Source: Flavihumibacter sp. UBA7668
GTDB lineage: Bacteria > Bacteroidota > Bacteroidia > Chitinophagales > Chitinophagaceae
DNA length: 64,000 nt
Reading direction: 5' to 3'
NCBI RefSeq assembly: GCF_002483205.1
Contig: NZ_DLHM01000005.1
Span: forward strand, 564,817 to 628,816
The notes beneath the pieces are model-generated. The model made no database searches, was not told the DNA's origin, and saw only the letters and a program-made list of their open reading frames with translations. Each line of letters opens with the position of its first letter. Positions within the stretch are counted from its first letter, which is position 1. A program made the position numbers and the translations under genes. Of this stretch, positions 41,617 through 50,562 are shown one piece after another.

Positions 41617-42072
41617 TTAAGTAGAACTGTCCACATAGGATAGAAATGTCCATCTCCCCTTTATCTTTTCGAAATAATAGTCGGTTATTAGCCCATTATT
41701 AATTCCACGTAACTCAATTTTTGCTTTGTTATTATCTATTTTATATTCCAGTGTATAACCGGATTGGCCACTTTCAGTATGTTGTTGAGAAAAGTCCATA
41801 TTCCTATGGTCAGTTATATTAATTTTCTCCTCGAGATAGTAGGAGGAATCACTTAATTCTAATTCCTTTACGATTAGTGGAAATTTAATCCGGCTTATTT
41901 GAAATAGAGAATCTTTGCTGAATTTTACAATAAATGTCTTAAAATCGATATCTGCATCATCAGTAACAAAATGTTCAGTATTGCTTTTTATATTTACGGA
42001 TTTAATATCACTATCCTTGCAACTGAATAGAACTCCAGCGAATACAATTATTTGTAGAGAGCACCTTTTTAT
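41617..42072 (-). pseudogene. DUF4348-like lipoprotein lacking an ATG start
   Basis: The open frame gives KRCSLQIIVFAGVLFSCKDSD, a good lipoprotein signal with lipobox LFSC. A DUF4348-like domain follows (FIVKFSKDSLFQISRIKFPL) up to YFEKIKGRWTFLSYVDSS at 41617. The expected first codon is ATA (42070-42072) and a stop precedes it in frame; the first ATG is only at 41799, inside the domain. It may be a lost start codon, an ATA start, or an error. It ends 12 bases before the frameshifted MORN gene, so the two once formed an operon. Confidence 0.6.
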
Positions 42073-42322
42073 TTAAAATTATCCGTATTCATCTAATTAG
42101 AAAATTTCGTTTATCCTAACAATATAGAAATTCTCTTGCATAGAATAAAGTAACAGATCCCCCTAATTATTTATTATTCCTGATTCAATTGATTCAATTA
42201 GGTTATAGGCTAAAGCACTGATAACTATGTGTATATATAGCTTAATACGAAGGATATACGTAGACATACTGTAATAATTGCGTATGAATAAATAATTTCT
42301 TATATTAGATAAAATTAAATTT

Positions 42323-42883
42323 ATGGCTATCGTAGAAAACAATTTGCTATTCCACAACTTCCAGGGGAAGATTGGGAAGTTTATGGTATTTCGGGTGGTA
42401 CGTGGCAAAACAATTGTCAGTAAATACCCCGATATGAGCAGGGTAGAGCGCTCTTCAGATCAAAAAGCCAATAATACTCTGTTTAAAAGGGCCGTACAGA
42501 CTGCAAAGCTTGACTATAGGGATCCCGACCTGAAAGCGGCTCTTTTAAAACGTATGAAAGCGAATAAAAAGCTGAAAGACCGGAACCCGTTTAATGTATT
42601 GGTATCGGAGATTTTAAATGAACAAGCCTATATCCTCTCCAGAGACAAGGCAACTGAACTGGTCAATCAATACAACCAAAACTACCAGTTGTCTGACCGG
42701 CAGGCAGCAGCCCTGAAATTCCTGCTGATCTATGGAGAAATTAATAACGCACTTTATATGCAGGTAACCAACGTATCCAGACCCACCGCCACCCGCGATC
42801 TGGCCAACCTTGTTAAACAAGGCATCCTCCTATCCATTGGGAAAGGCCCGGCTACTACCTACAAATTGCTCGATAAACTATAA
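42323..42883 (+). CDS. Fusion of a GKIGKF-type domain with a winged helix
   Basis: In this 186-residue protein the N-terminal 80 residues carry NFQGKIGKFMVFRVVRGKTIVSKYPDM, a pattern I recall from small stand-alone Bacteroidota proteins of unknown function. The C-terminal 60 residues form a winged helix with RPTATRDLANLVKQGIL and IGKGPATTYKL. The wing part is expected to bind DNA. It probably acts as a regulator. It is followed by a set of short direct repeats (42901-42984) that could be its binding sites. Confidence 0.65.
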   Translation: MAIVENNLLFHNFQGKIGKFMVFRVVRGKTIVSKYPDMSRVERSSDQKANNTLFKRAVQTAKLDYRDPDLKAALLKRMKANKKLKDRNPFNVLVSEILNEQAYILSRDKATELVNQYNQNYQLSDRQAAALKFLLIYGEINNALYMQVTNVSRPTATRDLANLVKQGILLSIGKGPATTYKLLDKL

Positions 42884-42900
42884 ATCAGGCGGGGTTAAAA

Positions 42901-42984
42901 TTGACTCAGAACAGGGAATAATCTGCTCAGCTGTGTAAATAATCGACTCAAAATCGCCTCAAAAGGGAATAATCGCCTCAAAAA
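42901..42984. repeat. Direct repeats AATCGCCTCAAAA
   Basis: Three copies of AATCGnCTCAAAA lie at 42941-42953, 42952-42964 and 42971-42983. Looser copies occur at 42901-42910 (TTGACTCAGA) and 42920-42930 (AATCTGCTCAG). They lie between the winged-helix fusion gene and the convergent TlpA-like gene. Confidence 0.7.
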
Positions 42985-43002
42985 TTAAGCTGCTATACGT
43001 AT

Positions 43003-44190
43003 TTAATTTACGGTTAGACCAGTCAGATCCTTTATTTTGGTCTTTAAACTGCCTTTGCCATAACCCGTCCAGCTGTCTTTTATAATGCCATCCGGACTAA
43101 TCAATACATAATTGGGAATCCCTGAAACACCGTATTTCGCATAAATCCCCCTGTTTTCTTTTCCATCACTGAGATTGTTCCAGGTCATTTTAAAATAATC
43201 GGATGCTTTTTTCCACATTTCCTTATTGTCGCTGGTTAAACTGACCACAGCTAATTTGTCTTTGAATGCTTCCGAGATTTCTTTCATTTCCGGTACGGAT
43301 GCATGACAGGGACCACATCCAAAACTCCAGAAATCCAATAAGATATACTTTCCCTTGAAATCAGCCAGATGATACGAGTTGCCATTCAGATCGGTCAGCA
43401 AAGTATCATACATCGGCTCGCCAATTTTTGCAATATGTGGTGGATACAGTATGAGACCTACCATTTCTCCATCCGGACTGTTCTTTAATTTCGGATCTAA
43501 GCGCTCATAGATTTTCTTAACAGGAGCCCTGAATTCTTCTTTATCGTTCCATTTAATCAGATTGGCTATACCACGCAAAATCTCAAGGCGAACCGAAGTT
43601 ATTGTTGATTTATCCAGAAGAGCGAGATTGTTTTTATATATTTCATATTGGTAGTTGTCTGATAGCTGGTCTATTGAATCAATCTGCTTTTTTGCAGCTT
43701 TTTTTTCTTCTTCTGTGAGCTGTGCAGCTTCGTTACGTAGCTTGATTATGCTGCTCCTTTTTATGGAAAGCTGTTGAAACTTATTCCATAAACCGCTATT
43801 CTCATTTACAAAATAGGCCCATTCTTTTTGCTCCGGAATATCGCTGATCACCTCCCAGGTATAAATAAGAGTATTTTCTCCTTTGATGTGAATGGTATGT
43901 CCCGCTTTCGTCCACAATTTCAATCCCAAAGAAGGAAATCCATCGCCATAACAACTGATGGAATAATTTTCTAAATTTTCATTCTGCGGATCATATTCAA
44001 AACGAAAACGACCATTCACCACACTGTCCTTTGCAACCTGGCTCAAAACTGATCCATAATCTTTCATCAGCGTAATTTCCGTACCATCTTTGACGCCACT
44101 CAGCTGGCCCGTTATCACAAAAATTTTCTGAGCAAATAAACTGGTTGAAACAGCTGCCAGACAGAAAAGCAGTAAAATGGATTTTTTCAT
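43003..44190 (-). CDS. Exported TlpA-like thioredoxin with DUF4369-type N-terminal domain
   Basis: This 395-residue protein has a signal peptide (KKSILLLFCLAAVSTSLFAQ). The N-terminal part (about residues 25-125) is a beta-rich domain of the DUF4369 type, and a helical linker region precedes the AhpC/TSA-like thioredoxin domain. The active-site disulfide is FGCGPCHASVPEM. It is periplasmic and should reduce or exchange disulfides in envelope proteins, for example in cytochrome maturation. Its start lies 15 bases after the stop of the upstream secreted protein. Confidence 0.9.
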   Translation of the reverse strand: MKKSILLLFCLAAVSTSLFAQKIFVITGQLSGVKDGTEITLMKDYGSVLSQVAKDSVVNGRFRFEYDPQNENLENYSISCYGDGFPSLGLKLWTKAGHTIHIKGENTLIYTWEVISDIPEQKEWAYFVNENSGLWNKFQQLSIKRSSIIKLRNEAAQLTEEEKKAAKKQIDSIDQLSDNYQYEIYKNNLALLDKSTITSVRLEILRGIANLIKWNDKEEFRAPVKKIYERLDPKLKNSPDGEMVGLILYPPHIAKIGEPMYDTLLTDLNGNSYHLADFKGKYILLDFWSFGCGPCHASVPEMKEISEAFKDKLAVVSLTSDNKEMWKKASDYFKMTWNNLSDGKENRGIYAKYGVSGIPNYVLISPDGIIKDSWTGYGKGSLKTKIKDLTGLTVN

Positions 44191-44205
44191 TTTTTATTAG
44201 TTTGA

Positions 44206-45279
44206 TTACTCCTTCAATAATTCAGGATTCACCAGCCTTATCATGGCACTGCTTTGCTCATTGGCAAACAACCGCGCTTCGTATCGTTTATCGCCTACAA
44301 TGGCTACCATGAAAGAGGTGTTGGGCGGAATACTACCCAGGTTTTCGGCCACCATTACCAATTCATTGTCGGCCTGAAGATCAGCCGCATTTAGTTTTAC
44401 CGTGTAAGCCTGCTCTGTTAGACGAATATTTTTGAACAGGAGTTTCCCATTCAGGAAAAGTGCAATGGAATCACCATCCACCTGAGCATTATCATAAAAG
44501 CGCAGTTCGATGGTTTTTGCTGTAATTGGAATAACCGTTTGCAAAACATTTTTACGCGTGCTGAATTTTTTCTCCGCCGGATCCGCAGGGGCAGCAGCTA
44601 CAGGTGCCGGCACTGATGCTACCGGAGCAGTTGCAGCAGTTATAGCCGGTGCAGGATCAGTTCTTTCCGGCGCAACAATCACCATTGTCTGTTTCATGTC
44701 CTTTTCTTCCGGGAAATTGGCGCGGGAAGTGATTTGTGAAATGCTATCAATCAGGATCGGATCATTGCCTCCCACAAAATAATTATCGATGATAAAATCC
44801 CATTCGTCATTAAAGATGGGTTGCTCCATTTTCTGAAGATGAACTTCCCCGTTTTTACTGTTTTTGGCATCGCGGCTGGAACTGGTTCCGTCGAGGTACA
44901 TTTCCTCTCCACCCGGACAATTAAAATCTGCCACCATCAGCTGCGCACCGGCATCGGGACGAATTTGCATGATGCCACCGGTTCCATAATCATCCAACAG
45001 CACCTCATCCCACCAAATCACCGAATTGGTATTGGGGTCGAAATGCCCCCGCAAACTATAGCGCTTGTATTTGTTTTTCTTCTGGTAATAATAGGCCACT
45101 CCAACCAGCTGATCGCCCGATTTCACAATCTTAACTTCCGCCTGCGATCCCTTGATCTTACCCCTCCAGACTCCGGTGATCGTCTGTGCCCCGGCACTCA
45201 ATGTGCCCGTAATTAACAGGAGGAAAATAAAGCTGAACAATAAAAAAGGGCGGCGATTCAATTCGGAGGAGTTCTTCAT
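44206..45279 (-). CDS. Exported protein with Pro/Ala linker
   Basis: This 357-residue protein has a signal peptide (LLFSFIFLLLITGTLSAGAQ). An N-terminal beta domain (TITGVWRGKIKGSQAEVKIV) suggests a carbohydrate- or lipid-binding fold. A Pro/Ala-rich linker (about residues 205-235) follows, and then a C-terminal beta domain with NVLQTVIPITAKTIELRFYD. I cannot name either domain. It is encoded just upstream of the TlpA-like gene and probably acts in the periplasm or at the surface. Confidence 0.65.
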   Translation of the reverse strand: MKNSSELNRRPFLLFSFIFLLLITGTLSAGAQTITGVWRGKIKGSQAEVKIVKSGDQLVGVAYYYQKKNKYKRYSLRGHFDPNTNSVIWWDEVLLDDYGTGGIMQIRPDAGAQLMVADFNCPGGEEMYLDGTSSSRDAKNSKNGEVHLQKMEQPIFNDEWDFIIDNYFVGGNDPILIDSISQITSRANFPEEKDMKQTMVIVAPERTDPAPAITAATAPVASVPAPVAAAPADPAEKKFSTRKNVLQTVIPITAKTIELRFYDNAQVDGDSIALFLNGKLLFKNIRLTEQAYTVKLNAADLQADNELVMVAENLGSIPPNTSFMVAIVGDKRYEARLFANEQSSAMIRLVNPELLKE

Positions 45280-45363
45280 GCTGGACTATTTCTCTGTCCA
45301 AACTAACGAAGTAATCTGCCAAATTCGTTCGCCACCCCTCATTTTTATCTTTCCATTAGGACT

Positions 45364-45426
45364 TTCCCACTTCCCACTTCCCACTTCCTAGTTCCTAGTT
45401 CCCACTTCCTAGTTCCCACTTCCTAA
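45364..45426. repeat. Tandem heptamer repeat TTCCCAC/TTCCTAG, nine units
   Basis: Nine 7-base units run without gaps: TTCCCAC x3, TTCCTAG x2, TTCCCAC, TTCCTAG, TTCCCAC and TTCCTAA. The last one includes the stop codon (45423-45425) of the minus-strand protease gene. On the minus strand the units read GTGGGAA and CTAGGAA. Confidence 0.9.
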
Positions 45427-48400
45427 AAGCCTTTCTTCTCCTTTATCGTCTTCAACATCTCCTTTACCGCAGCCTCAATCTGCGCATCTTTTCCATTCAG
45501 GAAATCCTCGTACGACAAGGGTACCCGAATATCCGGCTCCAATTGCAGGTTCTCCGTAGGTCTTCCTTCCTTACCAATTGTCGCAATCATCGGAATACCA
45601 AATACGATGGTGGGATCAATTTGCTGCTCCCACCAAACGGCCGTTCCAGTGCCAGGTACCGGCATCCCGATCAGCTTGCCCACACCCTGCTGCTTGTACA
45701 CATAGGGGAAAATAAAGGCATCGGAATAATTGCTTTCGCTCATCACCACACAACTGGGTTTGCTCCAGCGCCCCATTGGTTCTCCGTCTTTCAGCTTGTT
45801 GCCCTGTGGTGCAAAATCGAGGTAGCGTTTGGCGCTTAAGAAATTCAGCAGATCATCGTGTAACCAGCCACCGCCATTGAAACGGGTATCTACAATCAAT
45901 GCTTCCTTATCAAAATTCTTTCCCATTACCACATCAAACGTGGAACGGAAACTTCCATCATTCATACCCTGCACATGTACATAACCAACTTTTCCATCAC
46001 TTAGTTTGTGTACCATTGCATCCATCTTCTTAACCCAGCGTTTGTACATCAGCGAAGCTTCGTCCTGAAAGGAGATAGGTTTGGTGGCTTCCTCCCAGCG
46101 TTTGCCTGAAATCGGATCATATAAACTCAATAAGGTATTTTTATCAGCTTTGCGATTCAACAACGCTGTCCAATCGTTCTCCTGACCAATTGCCACCCCA
46201 TTAATTTTCTCAATAACCACGCCCGCTTTCACTTTGCTTTCCGCACGATCCAAAGGACCACCTTCAATTACTTCGGTAACGAGCAATCCATTGCCTCCCT
46301 TACTCTCATCATAGAGTAAGCCGAGTGCAGCAGTAGCATCCGGATTCTGCATCTGCGGACTATAACGACCTCCTGTATGAGAAGCATTCAATTCACCCAG
46401 CAATTCACTCAGCAGTTCCTGGAAATCGTAGTTGTTACTGATATGCGGCAGAAAACGCGCATAGTCTTTTTTCAATCCATCCCAATCCAGTCCATGTAGT
46501 TTGGGATCATAAAATTTTTTCTGCACCTGTCTCCAGGCATGATCAAAAATATAATCGCGTTCAGCGGAAGCATTCAATACCATCTCTCCATCAATAGCCA
46601 CCGGACTGATCTTGCCCGCTTCATCAATCTTCACCAATGATCCGCGATTGGTAACAAAAAGACTCTTGCCATCTTTGCTCATTTCAATGCCGCTTGGTGT
46701 GCCACCAAGTTTGGCCAGAATTTTTGTTTCTCGGGTGCGTGGTTCAGTAACCCATAAATCATAGCCCTTCTCAAAAGCAGCCAGGTAATAAATTTTTGAT
46801 CCATCCTTATTCACCGCATAATCTGCAATAGAACTGGAATTAATGGTAAGCTTAGCCACCCTGTTCTCCAAATTCTCCACCAACGGACTCCACTTTTTCA
46901 CCTCTTTCACCTCTTTCCCCTTTTCCTCCTTTTTTCCCTCTTTCTCCTCTTTCTCCTTTGTCTCCTTTTCCCCCTTCTTCTCCTTTTCCTCCAACAATGC
47001 ATACTCCTCCTTACTCAGCTTAAACTTATCATACAGATCCTGATCAAGAAAGCCTGCATAAATATCCACTTCCCGGCTTCCCTGATTGGCCAATGATTTT
47101 CTTCCCTCACGCGCACTGGTCCAAAGTACCACTTTGCCATCCATACCCCATTTCATGTTATTCTGCCCAAAACCACTGCGCATGGGATGATCAATACCTG
47201 TGCTGCCATCCGCCTTAATCATAGCCATATTTCCCAGGAACATGCTGCCTTCACTATCGTCACAAATAATCCACTGACCATCCGGACTCCAATTAAAATC
47301 CCAATCGCCATCTGCATAGGAATAGTTGTGTCCGGTTGGCAACAGCGTGAGGGTTTTCTTTGTAGCCAGATTATAAACTTTCAACTGATTACGTTCCGCC
47401 ACATACGCGATCTCCTTTCCATCAGGTGAAAACTTCGCCTGGTATTCTTCCTCTGCCGTAGCAATCAGCGGTTTTTCATTGATAACCGTGGCGGCATAAA
47501 AATAGGGCTCCTCTGCACGTGCAATGGAGGCTTCATAAATATCCCAGTTATCATTTCGTTCAGCTGCATATACCAGGCTTTTTCCATCCGGATTCCATTT
47601 CACCATACGTTCCTGCTGTGGTGTATTGGTAATGCGTTTGGTTTGTTTGCCTTCCACACTGGTAACAAAGATTTCGCCGCGGGTAACAAAGGCGATCTCC
47701 TTCCCATTGGGCGACAATTCAAACTGTGTTACATTTCCATTGATGGAAACATTTTTTGTTACACCGGCTCTGCCATCATTAAAAATCTGAACCGATAATT
47801 TTTTCGGTTGTCCACCCTCTTTCAGTGTGTAAACTTCTCCGTTATAGGTATAACAAAGAGTATTATCCTTGCTGGCAGTCAGGTGCCGAACCGGATGCCG
47901 GTCGAGTTTAGTCAATTGCTGTTCAGCCATACGATTCAATACCGGCGCTTTATAAATATTCTGATTGCCGTTTTTTTCACTCAGGTAATAAATGAACTGA
48001 TCATCGCCACTGAAAACAGGCTCCCGATCCTCGCCTTCATACCCGGAGATTTTCCGAAAAGTATTAGAGGAGGTTTCCATCAGCCAGATATCACGGGTAA
48101 CAGATGAATTATGGTGTTTGCGCCAGGCATCTTCATAGCCCTTGCGATCCTGAAAAACGATTTGCGTACCCTTGCTGTTATACCGGGCAAGATCCATTCC
48201 CGCTGAACTCAGCAGGATATTACGGCCACCAACAACCGAAACGGAATATAAATTCTGAAACAATCTAGGACTATAAAACCGGATATTCTTTTCGGGAATA
48301 TTCCGGGAGCTTCCAAAGATCACCTGCTGGTTATCGGGCGAAAAATCGAAGGGGAAATCCGGTGAACTGTGGTGGGTTAACCGTGCCGGCGTACCACCGG

Positions 48401-48686
48401 TTGCGGGCATTACAAATACATCGAAATTCCCATAACGGTCAGATGCAAAGGCGAGGCTTTTACCATCGCGGCTCCAAACCGGCATCATATCCTGTGCCTC
48501 ATGAATGGTTAGGGGGATGGCTACCCCACCGGCTGCATCCACCCGGTAGATATCACCCTTATAACCGAAGGCAATGGTTTTGCCATCCGGACTGATAGCA
48601 GGGTATCGCATCCAGAGTGGTGCTTCCTGTGCCTGGAGTCCCGTTGAAAATAAAAGGGCCAGCAGCCCTTTGAAAATATGTTTCAT
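45423..48686 (-). CDS. Tricorn-like S41 protease with beta-propeller
   Basis: This 1087-residue protein has a signal peptide (KHIFKGLLALLFSTGLQAQ). The N-terminal half is made of WD40/TolB-like propeller repeats (ISPDGKTIAFGYKGDIYRV, FSPDGKEIAYVAE and others). A Lys/Glu-rich insert (about residues 563-597) follows. The C-terminal half has a PDZ domain (GGPLDRAESKVKAGVVIEKI) and an S41 catalytic domain with DTRFNGGGW and the predicted nucleophile in SESNYSDAF. By family it degrades peptides in the periplasm or outside the cell. The stop codon lies in a heptamer tandem repeat. Confidence 0.9.
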   Translation of the reverse strand: MKHIFKGLLALLFSTGLQAQEAPLWMRYPAISPDGKTIAFGYKGDIYRVDAAGGVAIPLTIHEAQDMMPVWSRDGKSLAFASDRYGNFDVFVMPATGGTPARLTHHSSPDFPFDFSPDNQQVIFGSSRNIPEKNIRFYSPRLFQNLYSVSVVGGRNILLSSAGMDLARYNSKGTQIVFQDRKGYEDAWRKHHNSSVTRDIWLMETSSNTFRKISGYEGEDREPVFSGDDQFIYYLSEKNGNQNIYKAPVLNRMAEQQLTKLDRHPVRHLTASKDNTLCYTYNGEVYTLKEGGQPKKLSVQIFNDGRAGVTKNVSINGNVTQFELSPNGKEIAFVTRGEIFVTSVEGKQTKRITNTPQQERMVKWNPDGKSLVYAAERNDNWDIYEASIARAEEPYFYAATVINEKPLIATAEEEYQAKFSPDGKEIAYVAERNQLKVYNLATKKTLTLLPTGHNYSYADGDWDFNWSPDGQWIICDDSEGSMFLGNMAMIKADGSTGIDHPMRSGFGQNNMKWGMDGKVVLWTSAREGRKSLANQGSREVDIYAGFLDQDLYDKFKLSKEEYALLEEKEKKGEKETKEKEEKEGKKEEKGKEVKEVKKWSPLVENLENRVAKLTINSSSIADYAVNKDGSKIYYLAAFEKGYDLWVTEPRTRETKILAKLGGTPSGIEMSKDGKSLFVTNRGSLVKIDEAGKISPVAIDGEMVLNASAERDYIFDHAWRQVQKKFYDPKLHGLDWDGLKKDYARFLPHISNNYDFQELLSELLGELNASHTGGRYSPQMQNPDATAALGLLYDESKGGNGLLVTEVIEGGPLDRAESKVKAGVVIEKINGVAIGQENDWTALLNRKADKNTLLSLYDPISGKRWEEATKPISFQDEASLMYKRWVKKMDAMVHKLSDGKVGYVHVQGMNDGSFRSTFDVVMGKNFDKEALIVDTRFNGGGWLHDDLLNFLSAKRYLDFAPQGNKLKDGEPMGRWSKPSCVVMSESNYSDAFIFPYVYKQQGVGKLIGMPVPGTGTAVWWEQQIDPTIVFGIPMIATIGKEGRPTENLQLEPDIRVPLSYEDFLNGKDAQIEAAVKEMLKTIKEKKGF

Positions 48687-48801
48687 GCTACAACTGTTTA
48701 GTGCCTTAAAGTTAAGGATGGATCCATCGCACCCGCCCCATGTTTAAACAAAGCTTTTAAGAACAGTAGAATCGTCGGAAATTCACCTAAACGAACTTAC
48801 T

Positions 48802-49302
48802 ATGGCAACAGCCCGACTGGAACTGATCGAAGCACTAAGGCAAACAGCCACTAATCTTCGGAATGGTGCGTATTATGCCTGGGGACATCATGGCGGATGC
48901 AATTGCGGTAACCTGCTGCAGGTGGTGACCAAACTCAGCAAAGAAGAGATTCTGCAGTACGCGCACAGTGGAATAGGGGAGTGGACAGAAATTGCGGAGG
49001 AATATTGTTCGGTCACCCATGTGCCTTTGGGACTCATGATGACCAAACTGATGGAATTGGGCCTTACTCCAACGGATATCCATAATATAGAATACCTGGA
49101 AGACCGGGAGGTACTGAATGCACTGCCGGGTGGATTCCGCTGGCTTAAACGTAACCAGCGGGAGGATGTAATACTTTACCTCGACACCTTCGCCAATGTA
49201 TTGGAGGATAGGCTCCTGGCACAGGTATCGATTGAAACGCTGTTAGAGCAGGCTGATCAACGACCTGCTCATCGCGAATTAACCAGTCCGATCTCCATAT
49301 AA
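48802..49302 (+). CDS. Conserved hypothetical protein with WGHHGGCNCGN motif
   Basis: This 166-residue protein without signal peptide has AYYAWGHHGGCNCGNLLQ near residue 25, where the two cysteines and two histidines could bind a metal, and a C-terminal helical part. I recall similar proteins in Bacteroidota but no function. It is divergent from the tricorn-like protease gene, and its 3' end overlaps the LacI gene by 34 bases in convergent orientation. Confidence 0.7.
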   Translation: MATARLELIEALRQTATNLRNGAYYAWGHHGGCNCGNLLQVVTKLSKEEILQYAHSGIGEWTEIAEEYCSVTHVPLGLMMTKLMELGLTPTDIHNIEYLEDREVLNALPGGFRWLKRNQREDVILYLDTFANVLEDRLLAQVSIETLLEQADQRPAHRELTSPISI

Positions 49303-50267
49303 TGCGTTTCCGCTGCTATCGGTAGTTTCCGGATGAGCTGAAATAGGAGTCCGGCTGCAGTGGTTCCCATATCAAATCCGGAGGTATGCACATAAGGAAA
49401 GGAGAAAGGCAGGTAGTTGGGTAATTCGCCATCGCTAATCCCAACGAGAAAAAGGTCCTCAGGAATCCGGATATTTTCCTGATAGATGCCCTGAATGATG
49501 CCGGAAAGCAGTTCATCGCTCATAACAAATACGGCTGCCGGTTGATGGTCAGCCTGCCAGGCAGTAAGAAAGGCCGATTTTGCCGCCACCGGATCGTCCG
49601 AAATCACCAGTTCCACGGCTTCCAGTGGCCAATTTAGTTGGTTGAGTGCGTCTTTAAAGCCTTCCATCCGGTCTTCGGTGATTGATAGCCGGGTATCGGC
49701 AAAAAATCCCATGATCCGGGAACCAAACGGAACAGACCTGCTGAGGGTACTGACCGCCAGTGCGGCAGCTTCTTTTCCGGGCATTACCACCTGATGGGCC
49801 AGGGAGTTGTGGATTACTTTATCGAAAAACACGATCGGGATCCCCGCTGCCATCAATTCCTGGAAGTGTTCAATATCATGGCTTTGGCGCGATAAGGATA
49901 CCAATATGCCGTCTACCCCCATATTGGCGCAGATTTCAGCGTTCTCGATTTCCCGGTCGATGCTGTCGTTGGAATGCAGGACCAGGAGGTTGTATCCCCG
50001 GGCATGGGTCGCTTCTTCCACGGCTTTTATGAGAGAAGGAAAGAAAAACGGGGCAATTTCAGGGATGATCAGGCCAATGGTATGGCTGCTGCCCCGGCGG
50101 AGGTTAATCGCCATATGGTTGGGTTTATAGCCCATTTTCTCAGCCAGCTGTTTGATATTCTCCCGCATGCTCGGGCTGACATCGGGATGATCTCGCAGGG
50201 CTCTGGATACGGTAGACGGATTGATATTCAGCTTTCCCGCCAAATCTTTAATTGTTACTCTCGCCAC
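49269..50267 (-). CDS. LacI-family transcriptional regulator
   Basis: This 332-residue regulator has the LacI helix-turn-helix at residues 4-23 (VTIKDLAGKLNINPSTVSRAL) and the hinge (YKPNHMAINLRRG). A periplasmic-binding-protein-like domain with IGLIIPEIAPFFFP and ADTRLSITEDRMEGF follows. It starts with GTG at 50267. Two operator-like sites lie upstream, between it and susC, so it probably controls the SusC/SusD operon in response to a sugar. The effector is unknown. Confidence 0.93.
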   Translation of the reverse strand: MARVTIKDLAGKLNINPSTVSRALRDHPDVSPSMRENIKQLAEKMGYKPNHMAINLRRGSSHTIGLIIPEIAPFFFPSLIKAVEEATHARGYNLLVLHSNDSIDREIENAEICANMGVDGILVSLSRQSHDIEHFQELMAAGIPIVFFDKVIHNSLAHQVVMPGKEAAALAVSTLSRSVPFGSRIMGFFADTRLSITEDRMEGFKDALNQLNWPLEAVELVISDDPVAAKSAFLTAWQADHQPAAVFVMSDELLSGIIQGIYQENIRIPEDLFLVGISDGELPNYLPFSFPYVHTSGFDMGTTAAGLLFQLIRKLPIAAETHYMEIGLVNSR

Positions 50268-50329
50268 AAAAAATGTTATTATTTAATAAAAACTTGTTAA
50301 TTTTAGATCAATATGTAACTTGTACACAA

Positions 50330-50352
50330 CAAACGTTTGCGAAACCGTTTGC
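50330..50352. promoter_or_regulatory. Two LacI-type operator candidates
   Basis: CAAACGTTTG at 50330-50339 is a perfect 10-bp palindrome. It is followed directly by GCGAAACCGTTTGC (50339-50352), an imperfect palindrome with the CG centre of LacI-family operators. They sit between lacI and susC in divergent orientation and probably bind the LacI protein. Confidence 0.55.
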
Positions 50353-50562
50353 TGATCAAAAGGTAAAAAACTCTTGATAAAAAGTTCGAATTTGATTGCT
50401 GGTTGATGCTGAGTGAGTTAAAACGATTCCTCACGCAGCATTAAGCTTGTCTTGATTGCCTATAAAATACCGGTTAGTACCCGGGATTTGGGTAGTGTGG
50501 TTTAAACATGTTTTATATAAAATCAATATAAAAACCGTCACGAAAACCAAAACTCAACAACT

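Noticed and set aside
42163..42408. A minus-strand ORF of 81 codons lies upstream of the winged-helix fusion gene.
   Set aside because: It overlaps the start of a better-supported gene on the other strand and its translation looks like shadow sequence. The stretch 42073-42322 otherwise shows nothing recognisable.
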